Counted from the first letter of the stretch, positions 7,628 through 17,306 are shown. The stretch is 64,000 nt of DNA from Gemmatimonadota bacterium (GCA_030428885.1 JAUIEJ010000002.1:436501-500500), one strand, 5' to 3'. Translations and numbers: made by a program. Notes: generated by a model not told the origin, from the sequence alone.

Positions 7628-10615
7628 ATGCCGTCGCCTCTCGCCGCCCTTCGCCGCTTCCCGCTGCCCCTGGCCGCCGCCCTGGCGGCCGCGCCCCTCG
7701 CAGCCCAGGCGCCCACGCCGTCGGCCGAGGTCCTGTCGGCGATCCACCCCCGGGCCATCGGTCCCGCCGTGACCGGGGGCCGCATCACCGACGTGGAGAT
7801 CCATCCCGACCACCCGTCGACGATCTACCTCGGCACGGCCTCGGGGGGCATCTGGAAGAGCACCACCCGCGGCCACACCTGGACGCCGGTCTTCGACGAC
7901 CAGCCCGTGAGCACCTTCGGCGACGTGGCCATCGCCCCGTCCAACCCCAACGTGCTCTACGCAGGCACGGGGGAGCAGAACAACCGCAACTCCACCTCGT
8001 GGGGCAACGGCGTGTACCGCTCCGACGACGCCGGGGCCACCTGGCGGCATCTGGGGCTGGAGGGCACCCGGCACGTGGGCAGGATCCACGTGCATCCCAC
8101 CGACCCCGACGTGGCGTGGGTGGCCGGGCTGGGCAACCTGTGGGGACCGAACGAGGAGCGGGGGGTCTTCAAGACCACCGACGGCGGCGCCACCTGGTCG
8201 AAGGTGCTCTACGTCGACGAGTACACGGGAGCCGTGGACCTCGCCCTGGACGCCACCAACCCCGACGTGCTCTACGCCGCCACCTATCAGCGGGAGCGGA
8301 AGGCGTGGGGCTTCAACGGCGGGGGCCCGGGAAGCGGCATCTGGAAGTCCACCGACGGGGGGGCGAGCTGGACCGAACTCACCAACGGGCTCCCCGAGGG
8401 ACAGATGGGCCGGATCGGGGTCGCCGTGTCGGCCTCCGACCCCAACGTGGTCATGGCGCTGGTGGAAGCCCCGGCCCGGCCATCGGACACCCCGTCCGAG
8501 GGGCAGCCCGGCCAGTTCGGCGGCTTCCGCCGCGATCCCGGCGACACGGGCACCTACCGCTCGGAGGACGGCGGGGCGACGTGGCAGAAGATGAGTGAGG
8601 AGAACGGCCGGCCCATGTACTACTCCCACATCTTCATCGATCCCAACGACCCGAACCTGGTCTACAGCGCGTCGACCAACTCGGTGAAGAGCGAGGACGG
8701 CGGCCGGACCTGGACCACCATCGCCGCCCAGCCCTCGTACGACGTGGGCGTGCACCTGGACATGCACGCCATGTGGCTCGACCCCACCGACCGGAACCAC
8801 TTCTACCTGGCCGGCGACGGGGGCTTCCACGAGACCTTCGACGGCGGCCTGAGCTACCGGAAGATCAACAACTTCGACGTGGGGCAGTTCTACGCCATCG
8901 GCGTGGACCAGCGGGACCCGTACTGGGTCTACGGGGGCATGCAGGACAACCACTCCTGGATGGGGCCCTCCGAGACCCGCCGCTACGACGGGATTCTCAA
9001 CGACGATTGGCAGCAGATCGGCTTCAGCGACGGCATGTATCAGCAGGTCGACAAGGCCGGCCCCCGCTACGTGTACAGCGCGGCCACCCAGGGCAGCTAC
9101 AACCGGGTCGACGTCATCGCCGGCACCAAGCGCCCCATCGGTCCCACCGAGCCCGAGGGCGAGGACTACCGCTTCGACTGGACGTCGCCGGGACTCGCCT
9201 CCATGCACCAGGAGGGGCTGTTCTACATGGGGGGCAACCGCCTCTTCATCTCCCGGGACTTCGGCGAGACGTGGGACCGCACCCAGGAGCTCGACCACGG
9301 CATCGATCGATCCGCCCGCTCCATCATGGGCGTGGACTACGACGACATCTTCATCTCCGCCGGCGACGGCGTGGGGGGCTTCGGCGTCACGGCGACCCTG
9401 GCCGAGTCGCCCCTGGACGTGAACGTGCTGTGGGTGGGCCTGGACGACGGGGCGCTGCAGGTGTCCCGAGACCAGGGAGCGACGTGGACCGAAGTGTCGG
9501 GCAACGTGCCCGGCCTGCCCGACGAGGCCTACGTGAGCCGGGTGGACGCATCGGCCCACGACCTGGCCACGGCCTACGCCACCTTCGACAACCACCGCAA
9601 CGGCGACTTCGCGCCGTACGTGTACCGCACCACCGATTTCGGCGCCACCTGGACGCCCCTTCACGGGGGACTCCCGGAGGGTTCGGTCAACGTCATCGTG
9701 GAGCATCCCGACAACGCCGACGTCCTCTTCCTGGGCACCGAGCACGCCCCGTGGGTGTCCACCGACGCCGGCGCCACCTGGACCCGGATCCCCAACCTCC
9801 CCACCACCGCCTACGACGACATGGTGATCCATCCCCGGGAGAAGGACCTGGTCATGGGCACCCACGGGCGCAGCATCTGGATTCTGGACGACACCCGGTT
9901 CCTGGCGGGGTGGACCGCCGACGCGGCGGCGGCGCCGGCTCGCCTCTTCGGCGCCGACGACGGGACCCTGCTCCGCTACCGGAAGGACAACTCCTACCGG
10001 GCCCAGGCCGAGTACGCCGGGGAGAATCCCCCCGACGGCATCGAGCTCACCTACCGCCTGGGGGCCGGGAGCGGCGACGCGACCCTGAGCGTGGCCCGGG
10101 CCGACGGCACGGTGGTGCGCCGCATGACCGTGCCCTCGACCCCCGGCCTGCATCGGGTGAACTGGAACCTCCGCCACGGCGATCCCGACGCCCCGGACCG
10201 CTGGGAGGCGTGGAACGATCCCGACTACCCCCGCCCGCCCCGGGCCACCGGCGGCCCCTTCGTCTCGCCGGGCACCTACACGGTGACGCTCGAGGCTCGG
10301 GGCACCACGTCCAGCACCACGGTGGGCGTGCAGGGCGACCCCCTCCTGGAGCTCACCGACGCCGACTACCGGGCCTCGGAGGACTTCCTGCTCCGAGCCG
10401 CCGCCCTGAGCGAAGAGGCCCGTCGGGCTGCCGCCGGGGCCGACGAAGCCACCGGCGCGGCACTCCGCACCCTGGCCCGGGACATCGCGGTCTTCACTCG
10501 GGCGTTCGGCGACGCCGGCCGCTTCTACGACGGCAACTTCGATCCGCCCTCGGCCGCCGACCAGGCGCGGCTGACGGAGCTGGAGGCCGCCCTGGCAGCC
10601 GTGCTCGGGGGGTGA
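7628..10615 (+). CDS. Secreted sortilin/VPS10-like beta-propeller protein with Asp-box repeats
   Basis: A 995-residue protein that begins with a signal peptide ending near PLAAQA. It contains at least ten Asp-box (BNR) repeats of the form S-x-D-x-G-x-x-W, for example RSDDAGATWRHL, KTTDGGATWSKV, KSTDGGASWTEL and VSTDAGATWTRI, arranged as in the large propellers of sortilin-like and WD40/YVTN-type glycosyl-hydrolase-fold proteins. The last 300 or so residues form a separate C-terminal region with FlgD-like beta sequence (LHRVNWNLRHG). Such proteins are abundant in Gemmatimonadota and their substrate is unknown. The open frame extends upstream to 6785, but ATG 7628 starts the signal peptide. The stop abuts the convergent DUF3667 gene without a gap. 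Confidence 0.9.
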   Translation: MPSPLAALRRFPLPLAAALAAAPLAAQAPTPSAEVLSAIHPRAIGPAVTGGRITDVEIHPDHPSTIYLGTASGGIWKSTTRGHTWTPVFDDQPVSTFGDVAIAPSNPNVLYAGTGEQNNRNSTSWGNGVYRSDDAGATWRHLGLEGTRHVGRIHVHPTDPDVAWVAGLGNLWGPNEERGVFKTTDGGATWSKVLYVDEYTGAVDLALDATNPDVLYAATYQRERKAWGFNGGGPGSGIWKSTDGGASWTELTNGLPEGQMGRIGVAVSASDPNVVMALVEAPARPSDTPSEGQPGQFGGFRRDPGDTGTYRSEDGGATWQKMSEENGRPMYYSHIFIDPNDPNLVYSASTNSVKSEDGGRTWTTIAAQPSYDVGVHLDMHAMWLDPTDRNHFYLAGDGGFHETFDGGLSYRKINNFDVGQFYAIGVDQRDPYWVYGGMQDNHSWMGPSETRRYDGILNDDWQQIGFSDGMYQQVDKAGPRYVYSAATQGSYNRVDVIAGTKRPIGPTEPEGEDYRFDWTSPGLASMHQEGLFYMGGNRLFISRDFGETWDRTQELDHGIDRSARSIMGVDYDDIFISAGDGVGGFGVTATLAESPLDVNVLWVGLDDGALQVSRDQGATWTEVSGNVPGLPDEAYVSRVDASAHDLATAYATFDNHRNGDFAPYVYRTTDFGATWTPLHGGLPEGSVNVIVEHPDNADVLFLGTEHAPWVSTDAGATWTRIPNLPTTAYDDMVIHPREKDLVMGTHGRSIWILDDTRFLAGWTADAAAAPARLFGADDGTLLRYRKDNSYRAQAEYAGENPPDGIELTYRLGAGSGDATLSVARADGTVVRRMTVPSTPGLHRVNWNLRHGDPDAPDRWEAWNDPDYPRPPRATGGPFVSPGTYTVTLEARGTTSSTTVGVQGDPLLELTDADYRASEDFLLRAAALSEEARRAAAGADEATGAALRTLARDIAVFTRAFGDAGRFYDGNFDPPSAADQARLTELEAALAAVLGG

Positions 10616-11461
10616 TCAAACCAGGGCCATGACCAGCGCGAACTGCAGGAACCGGTACGTGAGGTGGGCCACGGCGAGCCCGGCGACAAGCGTCGCCAGG
10701 AGTCCCGCCGCACCCCGCCGGCCCACTCCATAGGCTCGGACGACCGCCCGGTACCAGGCGACCAGCAGGATGCCCAGGCCGACCAGGCCGATGGAAGGAA
10801 GGCGGCCCTGGAGTCCGGGAATCAGCCCGGCGGCCCACGACAGGATGGGAAACCCCACCCAGTTCAGCAGGGGGGCCGCGAGGAGCAGGAAGGCGAAGAG
10901 GTGCACCGCCACGACGGTGTGTTCGGCCGCGGTCCACACGCGCCCCCGAAAGGCGGCAAGGAGCACCAGGGCCAGCACGGGCACGTGGAGGAACACCAGC
11001 GATTTCGACACGTTGGACGACGTCTCGCCGAAGCGTTCGGCGAACCGGTCGAAGTCCGCGCCGTCGGCGGCGAGCCGCTCCCCCACCTGCCCACGGGCCC
11101 ACTCGCCGTAGACCGGCTGCCCGAGATGATCACTCAGGTGCAGGTCGAAGTCGGTCATGGGCGGGGCCAGGAAGAACACGAGGTTGACCAGGAGGAACAG
11201 GGAGAACGGCGGCAGGTAACGGCGCCGCCGCCCCTCGATCCACGCCCGGGACAGGGTTCCCGTGTCGACCACGAGGAGGGTCAGGCTTCGGAGCCACCGA
11301 CCCTCGAGGTTGACCCAGGACGCCAGGGCCTCGCCCACCAGGTGGCGGAGGGAACGGTCTCCGGGCCCAAGCCGTCGCTGGCCGCAGCGGGCACACCAGG
11401 CCCCCGTCAGCGGGGCCCCGCATTCGGCACAGACGGCCGGGTCGAATTCAGGAGGACGCAT
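10616..11461 (-). CDS. DUF3667 zinc-ribbon membrane protein
   Basis: A 281-residue protein. The N-terminus has a zinc-ribbon pattern CAECGAPLTGAWCARCGQR at about residues 10-28, followed by LVGEALASWVNLEGRWLRSL, the hallmark of DUF3667. Four or five hydrophobic segments follow, starting with PPFSLFLLVNLVFFLAPP. The frame is open to 11671 but the ATG at 11459-11461 matches the usual start just before the ribbon. Function is unknown for the family. Its stop is directly adjacent to the stop of the Asp-box gene. Confidence 0.85.
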   Translation of the reverse strand: MRPPEFDPAVCAECGAPLTGAWCARCGQRRLGPGDRSLRHLVGEALASWVNLEGRWLRSLTLLVVDTGTLSRAWIEGRRRRYLPPFSLFLLVNLVFFLAPPMTDFDLHLSDHLGQPVYGEWARGQVGERLAADGADFDRFAERFGETSSNVSKSLVFLHVPVLALVLLAAFRGRVWTAAEHTVVAVHLFAFLLLAAPLLNWVGFPILSWAAGLIPGLQGRLPSIGLVGLGILLVAWYRAVVRAYGVGRRGAAGLLATLVAGLAVAHLTYRFLQFALVMALV

Positions 11462-11522
11462 GGGCCGAAGCTGTCGGTCCTGGGTGGCGCCCGCCAGCCG
11501 TCCCGGGCACCCGAGGCCGGGT

Positions 11523-11539
11523 TTCGGTATATATTCCCC
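11523..11539 (+). promoter_or_regulatory. Possible -10 region of the DUF305 gene
   Basis: The AT-rich TATATT at 11530-11535 stands out in this GC-rich intergenic stretch and lies 36 bp before the ATG at 11572. The sequence TTCGGTATATATTC resembles the first half of the imuB and dnaE2 promoter elements but lacks the second TTCGGT, so it may be only a -10 region. Confidence 0.35.
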
Positions 11540-11571
11540 GTCGCTGCCGCGTCCCCTCCCTGGTCCGCTCC

Positions 11572-12261
11572 ATGATGCCACGCCCCGTCCGCGCCACCGC
11601 CGCCCTCGTCGCAATCCTCGCCGCGGGGGCCTGTGCCTCCTCGTCGAACGCGAGCGCTCCCCCGTCGTCACCGGCCCCCGCCACCTCCGGCCCGGACCTC
11701 GAGCGCCTCGAGGCCGTTGCCCGGGCCCGGGCCGACAGTGCCCTCATGAACGTCCACGACGCCGATGTGGAGTTCATGCAGGGCATGATCCACCACCACG
11801 CCCAGGCACTGGTCATGTCGGCGTGGGCGCCGGACCACGGTGCGAGCCCCAGCGTCCAGACCCTCACCTCCCGGATCATCAACGCCCAGAGGGACGAGAT
11901 TGCCCTCATGCAGCGCTGGCTCCGGGAGCGGGACCGGGACGTGCCCGAAGTCGAGCCCTCGGGCCACATGCCGGCGATGCACGGCGACATGCACGTGCAC
12001 ATGCCGGGCATGCTCTCGCCCGAGCAGCTCGCCGCCCTGGACGCGGCCCGGGGCCTGGACTTCGATCGTCTCTTCCTGACGTACATGATCCAGCACCACG
12101 AAGGGGCCGTGACCATGGTCCACGACCTCTTCGAGATCGACGGCGCCGCTCAAGACGACGCCGTGTTCAAGATCGCCTCGGACATCCAGGTCGATCAGAA
12201 GACCGAAATCGCGCGTATGCAGCGGATGCTCGACGCGTTGACCGACGCCGGCGCCCGCTGA
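11572..12261 (+). CDS. DUF305 lipoprotein with Met/His-rich segment
   Basis: A 229-residue lipoprotein with lipobox LAAGAC (Cys21). It has both DUF305 halves: D-x-E-F-M-x-G-M-I-H-H-H at about 65-76 and D-x-L-F-L-T-Y-M-I-Q-H-H at about 165-176, giving a ferritin-like helical domain with clustered His and Met. Between them is a Met/His-rich stretch at about 132-147 (HMPAMHGDMHVHMPGM), which looks like a copper-type metal site. The LVIVD lipoprotein follows after 38 bp, probably in one operon. A metal-handling role in the periplasm is inference. Confidence 0.9.
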   Translation: MMPRPVRATAALVAILAAGACASSSNASAPPSSPAPATSGPDLERLEAVARARADSALMNVHDADVEFMQGMIHHHAQALVMSAWAPDHGASPSVQTLTSRIINAQRDEIALMQRWLRERDRDVPEVEPSGHMPAMHGDMHVHMPGMLSPEQLAALDAARGLDFDRLFLTYMIQHHEGAVTMVHDLFEIDGAAQDDAVFKIASDIQVDQKTEIARMQRMLDALTDAGAR

Positions 12262-12299
12262 CCGCGAACGCCGAACCCACTCCATCACAGGACGCCATC

Positions 12300-14291
12300 A
12301 TGACCCTTCCCACTCCGCTCCGCCTCGGCCTCACGGCGGGGGTCGTCGCCCTCGTCGGGTGCGGCGGCTCCTCCATGGGCGGCGATGCGACCCCCGACCC
12401 GGCCCCGTCGGGCTCCATGCGACCCCTGGAGGTCGCCGCCCCCTCCCCCGATCCTCGGGTGGGCCTGGGGGCCGGCATGTTCGACGCCGAGGAGGCCGTC
12501 TGGAATCTCCGGGTGGTGTCGGAGACCCCGCCCCCCGAGGCCTTCGTGGGAATCACGAACTCCGACCTGGCGTTCAAGGGCCCGTACGCCATCCAGGGCA
12601 ACTACAACGGCGTGCAGGTGTGGGACATCTCCAACCCGGCCTCTCCCGAACTCACCACGGCGTACGTCTGCCCGGCGTCCCAGAGTGACGTCTCGGTGTA
12701 CGGCGACCTGCTCTTCGTCTCGGGCGAGGGACTCGGCGGGCGACTGGACTGCAGTGCCGAAGGCGTCCAGCAGGCCGTGAGCCAGGACCGGCTGCGAGGC
12801 ATCCGGATCTTCGACATCACCGATATCCGGAATCCGGAGTACATCGCCAACGTCCAGACCTGCCGGGGGTCCCACACCCACACCGTGCTCAAGGACCCGA
12901 ACGACGACGACAACGTCTACATCTACGTCTCGGGTTCGGCCCCGGTGCGGCCCTCCGACGAGCTGGCCGGGTGCTCCGGCGCCATGCCCGAGGAGGACCC
13001 CAACTCGGCCCTCTTCCGCATCGAGGTGATCCGGGTCCCCCTGGCCAACCCAGAGGCGGCGGCCATCGTGAGCTCGCCCCGGATCTTCGAGGACCTGGTG
13101 GCTCCGCCCTCCCACGGCCTCTCCCCCGCCGACCTGGAGCAGATCGAGGAGGCCCGCGCCCGCGGTGCGTTCGTGGCCGACCTCTTCGGCCAGCCCCGGG
13201 TGCTTCCCGACCGGTTCGTCCGGCCCCTCCTGGACAGCATCGCCGACGCCGCCGGGCGCGAGACGCCCACGGCGGCCGACAGCGCGGCGCTCCGCGACTA
13301 CCTCCCCACCTGGGCCGCCCAGATCGCCGGGCCCCAGGGCGGAAACGACGGCCCCGGCCGGGGCCCCACCCAGTGTCACGACATCACGGTCTACCCCGAG
13401 ATCGGGCTGGCCGGGGGCGCCTGTGAAGGCTACGGGCTCCTCCTGGACATCTCCGATCCGGTGAACCCGCGGCGGATCGACGCCGTGGCCGACTCCAACT
13501 TCTCGTACTGGCACTCGGCCACGTTCAGCAACGACGGTTCGAAGGTGCTCTTCACCGACGAGTGGGGCGGCGGCGGCGCGCCCAAGTGCCGGGCCAGCGA
13601 CCCCATGGAATGGGGCGCCAACGCCATCTTCACCGTGGGCGACGACGGCATCCGGTTCCGCAGCTACTACAAGATGCCCGCGCCCCAGACCAATCTTGAG
13701 AACTGCGTGGCGCACAACGGTTCCCTGATCCCGATTCCGGGCCGGGACGTCATGGTGCAGTCGTGGTACCAGGGCGGCATCTCCATCTTCGACTGGACCG
13801 ATCCGGACCGGCCGGTGGAGATCGCCTTCCACGACCGGGGCCCCTCGGACGCCGACCGCATGGGCTCGGGAGGCAGTTGGTCGGTCTACTGGTACAACGG
13901 GGTCATCGTGAGCTCCGAGATCGCCCGGGGCCTCGACATCTTCGAGTTGGTGCCCAGCGATGTGCTGTCCCAGAACGAGATCGATGCCGCCAACACGGTG
14001 CGCTTCGACTACCTGAACTCCCAGGGCCAGCCTTCCTACACCTGGCCCGCCACCTTCTCCCTGGCCCGGGCGTACGTCGACCAGTTGGAGCGGTCCCGTG
14101 CGGCCTCGTCGCCGTGGATCACCTGGGTGCGGGGCGAGCTCACGGCGGCCGAAGCCGCTTCGGGTTCCGCCCGGAGTTCGGCGCTCCGCAGCCTGGCCGA
14201 CCGCATCGCGGGCGACGCCGGCGACACGCTGGACGCCGACAAGGTGCGGACGCTGGCCGACGCCGTGCGGGGGCTCGCCTCGGGCGAGTGA
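12300..14291 (+). CDS. LVIVD-repeat lipoprotein
   Basis: A 663-residue lipoprotein with lipobox VALVGC (Cys21). It contains LVIVD-type propeller repeats, seen as VQVWDISNPASPELTTAYV, IRIFDITDIRNPEYIANVQ, YGLLLDISDPVNPRRIDAV and ISIFDWTDPDRPVEIAFHD. It also has His-containing stretches (CRGSHTHTV, CHDITVYPEIG, CVAHNGS). ATG 12300 lies 38 bp behind the DUF305 gene in the same direction. The C-terminal 80 residues are helical and Ala-rich. The repeats predict a surface or periplasmic beta-propeller; ligand unknown. A perfect palindrome follows the stop. Confidence 0.9.
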   Translation: MTLPTPLRLGLTAGVVALVGCGGSSMGGDATPDPAPSGSMRPLEVAAPSPDPRVGLGAGMFDAEEAVWNLRVVSETPPPEAFVGITNSDLAFKGPYAIQGNYNGVQVWDISNPASPELTTAYVCPASQSDVSVYGDLLFVSGEGLGGRLDCSAEGVQQAVSQDRLRGIRIFDITDIRNPEYIANVQTCRGSHTHTVLKDPNDDDNVYIYVSGSAPVRPSDELAGCSGAMPEEDPNSALFRIEVIRVPLANPEAAAIVSSPRIFEDLVAPPSHGLSPADLEQIEEARARGAFVADLFGQPRVLPDRFVRPLLDSIADAAGRETPTAADSAALRDYLPTWAAQIAGPQGGNDGPGRGPTQCHDITVYPEIGLAGGACEGYGLLLDISDPVNPRRIDAVADSNFSYWHSATFSNDGSKVLFTDEWGGGGAPKCRASDPMEWGANAIFTVGDDGIRFRSYYKMPAPQTNLENCVAHNGSLIPIPGRDVMVQSWYQGGISIFDWTDPDRPVEIAFHDRGPSDADRMGSGGSWSVYWYNGVIVSSEIARGLDIFELVPSDVLSQNEIDAANTVRFDYLNSQGQPSYTWPATFSLARAYVDQLERSRAASSPWITWVRGELTAAEAASGSARSSALRSLADRIAGDAGDTLDADKVRTLADAVRGLASGE

Positions 14292-14313
14292 CCGCGGCGG
14301 GAATGCGGGAGGC

Positions 14314-14349
14314 CGACGGGCCCGGAAGCGCGCGCTTCCGGGCCCGTCG
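14314..14349. terminator. Perfect 36-bp palindrome between convergent genes
   Basis: Arms CGACGGGCCCGGAAGCGC and its exact reverse complement meet without a spacer, centred at 14331/14332. It lies between the stops of the LVIVD and methyltransferase genes and would form a very stable stem on either transcript. No U-tract follows on either side. A protein-binding role cannot be excluded. Confidence 0.7.
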
Positions 14350-14354
14350 TGCGT

Positions 14355-15878
14355 TCAGGCGTCGGGCGCCGCCGGCAGGGGGGCCACCCCCGAGTCCACG
14401 ATGCCCGCCAGGACCATGGGCGCGAAGGCCCGGGCGAATCGCTCGGGATCGCCCTGGGGCGGCATGCGCCCCCCGGCCTGGAGGGCGGCGATGTGCTGAC
14501 GGAGGGTCCGGGAGCCGTCGAATTCGGCCAGGATCGCCGCATCGGCCGGCCCCACCTCCACCGACGACGGGAACGGGCGCTGCACCCGGATGCGCCCGCC
14601 GGTGGGCACCCAGGGGTCTTCCCCGGGCGCTCCCCGGCGGTAGGTGAGTTCGAAGGTGGCGTCGGGCGCCAGGGCCACCGGCGCGTCCAGGAGCCGGCTC
14701 GCGAACCCGGCTTCGTCGGCCGCCGCGTCGCCCACCGCCAGGGCCCACGCCAGGTCGGCCCAGCGGGTGTGGGGTCCCCGATGGACCTCCACCGTGAAGC
14801 CCGGACGGTCCTGGCCGTGACGCCGAAGGGCCAGGGTACAGAAGTGCGCGGCTTCGATCTTCAACTCGTCGAAGCGGCGCAGGAGAGCCGCGCCGGCGGC
14901 AGCCTCCTCCGGGTCGTCGGACAGAAGCTGCGCCCGAAAACGCCGCGTGAAGTCGAAGCGATCGTTGTGCATGAACACCAGGTCGAAGGCCTCGTGCTCG
15001 TCGCCCAGAAACTCCCGCACCCGCTGGGGCGCCCCCCGCCCGGCCCGGGCCGACACGACGCAGGTGCACTGGAAGACCCCGCCGGGGGCCAGGTGCCGGG
15101 GCAGCCCCGCCAGGACGGCCCGGGTCACCTGCTCCCCGTCGGCGCCCCCGTCGCGGTAGATGAGTTCGGGGCGGGCCGCCGGTACGTAGGGCGGATGGGC
15201 CGCCACCATGTCGAAGGTGAGCCCCGCCACCGGCGCCCAGAGGTCGCCCTCCAACGCCGTGACCTGGGGCCGGCCGTTCAGCCGCGCGTTGAAGTCGGCG
15301 AAGGCCGTGGCCCGGGCCGTGATGTCCACCGCCCACACCGCTTCGGCCCCGGCGGCGGCCCCCAGGAGGGCGGCGATGCCCGTGCCCGAGCAGAGCTCCA
15401 GGTACCGGCCCACGGGGCCCGTGGGCACCACCTCCACGAAACTCCGGCCCGACCCCGTGAGCACGGGATACACCATGTCGGGCCGACGTTCGGCCCCGGG
15501 CGGGCCGTCCCGATCCGACACGAGCCACACGCCCAGGGTGGGATACAGGCGCACCCGAGCCTCCCACCGGGACGAACCGTCGGCGGGGGGCCGCAGCAGC
15601 CCGAAGGCCGTGAGCAACTCGACGTCGGGATCGGGGAGGTGGGACCGCAGGTCGGCCTCGTCCACGGCGTCCGAGTCCATGAAGAGCCGGAGGAGGACGT
15701 CCAGGCCGTCGCCGAGCGCCACGGCGTCGCCGTCCCGCGCCCGGGTGCCGTACTCGAACACGGTGGACACGCCGGCGCGGCGGCAGACCCCGGCGTCGGT
15801 GAAGTCGTGCCCGGTGAGAAGGTCCCGGAGGCGCTGAAACGCCTCGGCGTCGAGCACGTGCAGGGGAAGATCGTCCAT
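14355..15878 (-). CDS. Class I SAM-dependent methyltransferase with extra N- and C-terminal domains
   Basis: A 507-residue protein. The SAM-binding motif I is YLELCSGTGIAALLG at about 159-173, motif II is WAVDI at about 182-186, and AAHPPYVPA at about 226-234 is the (N/H)PPY motif of HemK/RlmG-type enzymes that methylate planar nitrogens or bases. The N-terminal 130 residues resemble the winged-helix-like region preceding such domains. The C-terminal 150 or so residues contain a helical tail with SRTLRQHIAALQ. This arrangement (methyltransferase-small domain with flanking extensions) is seen in uncharacterised proteins. The substrate is unknown. ATG at 15876-15878. Confidence 0.8.
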   Translation of the reverse strand: MDDLPLHVLDAEAFQRLRDLLTGHDFTDAGVCRRAGVSTVFEYGTRARDGDAVALGDGLDVLLRLFMDSDAVDEADLRSHLPDPDVELLTAFGLLRPPADGSSRWEARVRLYPTLGVWLVSDRDGPPGAERRPDMVYPVLTGSGRSFVEVVPTGPVGRYLELCSGTGIAALLGAAAGAEAVWAVDITARATAFADFNARLNGRPQVTALEGDLWAPVAGLTFDMVAAHPPYVPAARPELIYRDGGADGEQVTRAVLAGLPRHLAPGGVFQCTCVVSARAGRGAPQRVREFLGDEHEAFDLVFMHNDRFDFTRRFRAQLLSDDPEEAAAGAALLRRFDELKIEAAHFCTLALRRHGQDRPGFTVEVHRGPHTRWADLAWALAVGDAAADEAGFASRLLDAPVALAPDATFELTYRRGAPGEDPWVPTGGRIRVQRPFPSSVEVGPADAAILAEFDGSRTLRQHIAALQAGGRMPPQGDPERFARAFAPMVLAGIVDSGVAPLPAAPDA

Positions 15879-16002
15879 GCCCTCAAGAGCGGGGACGAAG
15901 GGAGCGGCGTCAAACGCGTCGTCGTGTCACGTACGCGCGGACAAGGTGCGAGAGCGGCCGCGCCGTTGCATGTTCGGGCACACCTCCGACCCGAGCCGCC
16001 CC

Positions 16003-17256
16003 ATGCCTGCGCCCGTCCGCCCCCTCCCGTTGTTCTCCATCCTCCTCTCCCTGACCGTGCCGGCGGCGTGCGCCGAGGGGGGCGGGGGCGAAGCCGGGTG
16101 GTCGGTGACCGACTCGGCCGGGGTCACGCTGGTGGAGCAGACCCTCGACCCGGCCCGGGCCCTCGCCCTGGACGAGGTCTGGCGGGTGGGCAGTCTGGAC
16201 GGAGACGAGGCCACCCAGTTCTTCACCCCCCGGGACGCCGTCCTGGGCGACGACGGCCGGGTCTACGTCCTGGACTCGGGCAACCACCGGGTGAAGGTCT
16301 TCGATGTCACCGACGGGAGCTACCTCTACGGGTTCGGCTCGGAGGGCCAGGGGCCGGGGGAGTTCGAGGGCCAACCGGGGCGGCTCGTGGCCGGGGGAGG
16401 TCAACTGGTCGTCTCCGACCTCGGTCGCCGGTTCCACGCGTTCCGCCCCGATGGCACGTTGGTGGGGACGGTCGCCGCCGGCCCCCTCCTCCCCGCCGGC
16501 CACATCGCCACCTCCGCCGCCTACGACGGCTCCCGGTTCCTGCTGCAGGCGACTCGGTTCTACGACCTCGAGGCCGGCGCGTCCGTTCCCGGGCAACCCA
16601 CGGCGCTTCTGGCCCTGGACTTCGAGAACAGCGCCATCGGCGACTCCACCGGACTTCGCTGGGACGGCCTCCCGCCACGGGAGGACGATCCGACCCTGGG
16701 AGGACCCGTCCAGCCCATGGTCGAACAACGGTGGACCTGGTGGTTCGATGGCCGGGGCCGGATGCACCGGGTGTTCAGCGAGGACTACGCCTGGGAGGTG
16801 TACGCTCCCGACGGCCCCCTCCTCCGCCGCGTGACGAATCACGTGGACCGGGTGCCGGTGGATCCCACCCTCCGGGACCGCTACGCGGCGAACCAGGAGG
16901 AGCGGTGTGCCGCGAGTGGGAATCCGGAGTGCGACGCGATTCTGGGCCGACAACTCCCGGCCGTCCTCGCCCAACCCCTCCCCGAGTTCATGCCCACCAT
17001 CTACCAACTCGACGGCAGCGACGACGGCGCCCTCCTGGTGCTCCGGTCCGATCGGGGGTGGGACGTGGTGGACGGCTTCTCGTCCAAGACCTACGACTTC
17101 TTCGCCCCGGACGGCCGCTTTCGGGGCCGTTTCACGAAGGATCCGGGCTTCCGGGTCATCGCCGTGGACGACGAGTACATCGTCGCCATCGAACGCGACG
17201 AGCTCGACGTGGAGTCCCTCGTGCTCTACCGCTGGAGCGAGCCGGACAGCGCCTGA
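16003..17256 (+). CDS. Six-bladed beta-propeller lipoprotein
   Basis: A 417-residue lipoprotein whose signal ends in a lipobox (TVPAACAEG). NHL/TolB-like repeats appear as DAVLGDDGRVYVLDSGNHRVKVFD, then SEGQGPGEFEG, the glycine-rich G-x-G-P-G-E-F signature of Bacteroidetes/Gemmatimonadota six-bladed propellers. Two further cysteines (ERCAASGNPEC) may form a disulfide. The frame is open from 15877, but ATG 16003 starts the signal sequence. A PadR-permease cluster follows 130 bp downstream. Related proteins are encoded at 32898-33998 and 43864-45105. Function unknown. Confidence 0.85.
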   Translation: MPAPVRPLPLFSILLSLTVPAACAEGGGGEAGWSVTDSAGVTLVEQTLDPARALALDEVWRVGSLDGDEATQFFTPRDAVLGDDGRVYVLDSGNHRVKVFDVTDGSYLYGFGSEGQGPGEFEGQPGRLVAGGGQLVVSDLGRRFHAFRPDGTLVGTVAAGPLLPAGHIATSAAYDGSRFLLQATRFYDLEAGASVPGQPTALLALDFENSAIGDSTGLRWDGLPPREDDPTLGGPVQPMVEQRWTWWFDGRGRMHRVFSEDYAWEVYAPDGPLLRRVTNHVDRVPVDPTLRDRYAANQEERCAASGNPECDAILGRQLPAVLAQPLPEFMPTIYQLDGSDDGALLVLRSDRGWDVVDGFSSKTYDFFAPDGRFRGRFTKDPGFRVIAVDDEYIVAIERDELDVESLVLYRWSEPDSA

Positions 17257-17306
17257 GAAAGGCCTCCTCACGCCCCCGCCCCGGCTCCCCCCTCTTTCGC
17301 CGAATA

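Noticed and set aside
15877-16002. N-terminal extension of the propeller lipoprotein
   Set aside because: The upstream residues do not form a signal peptide, while ATG 16003 starts a clear one with a lipobox.
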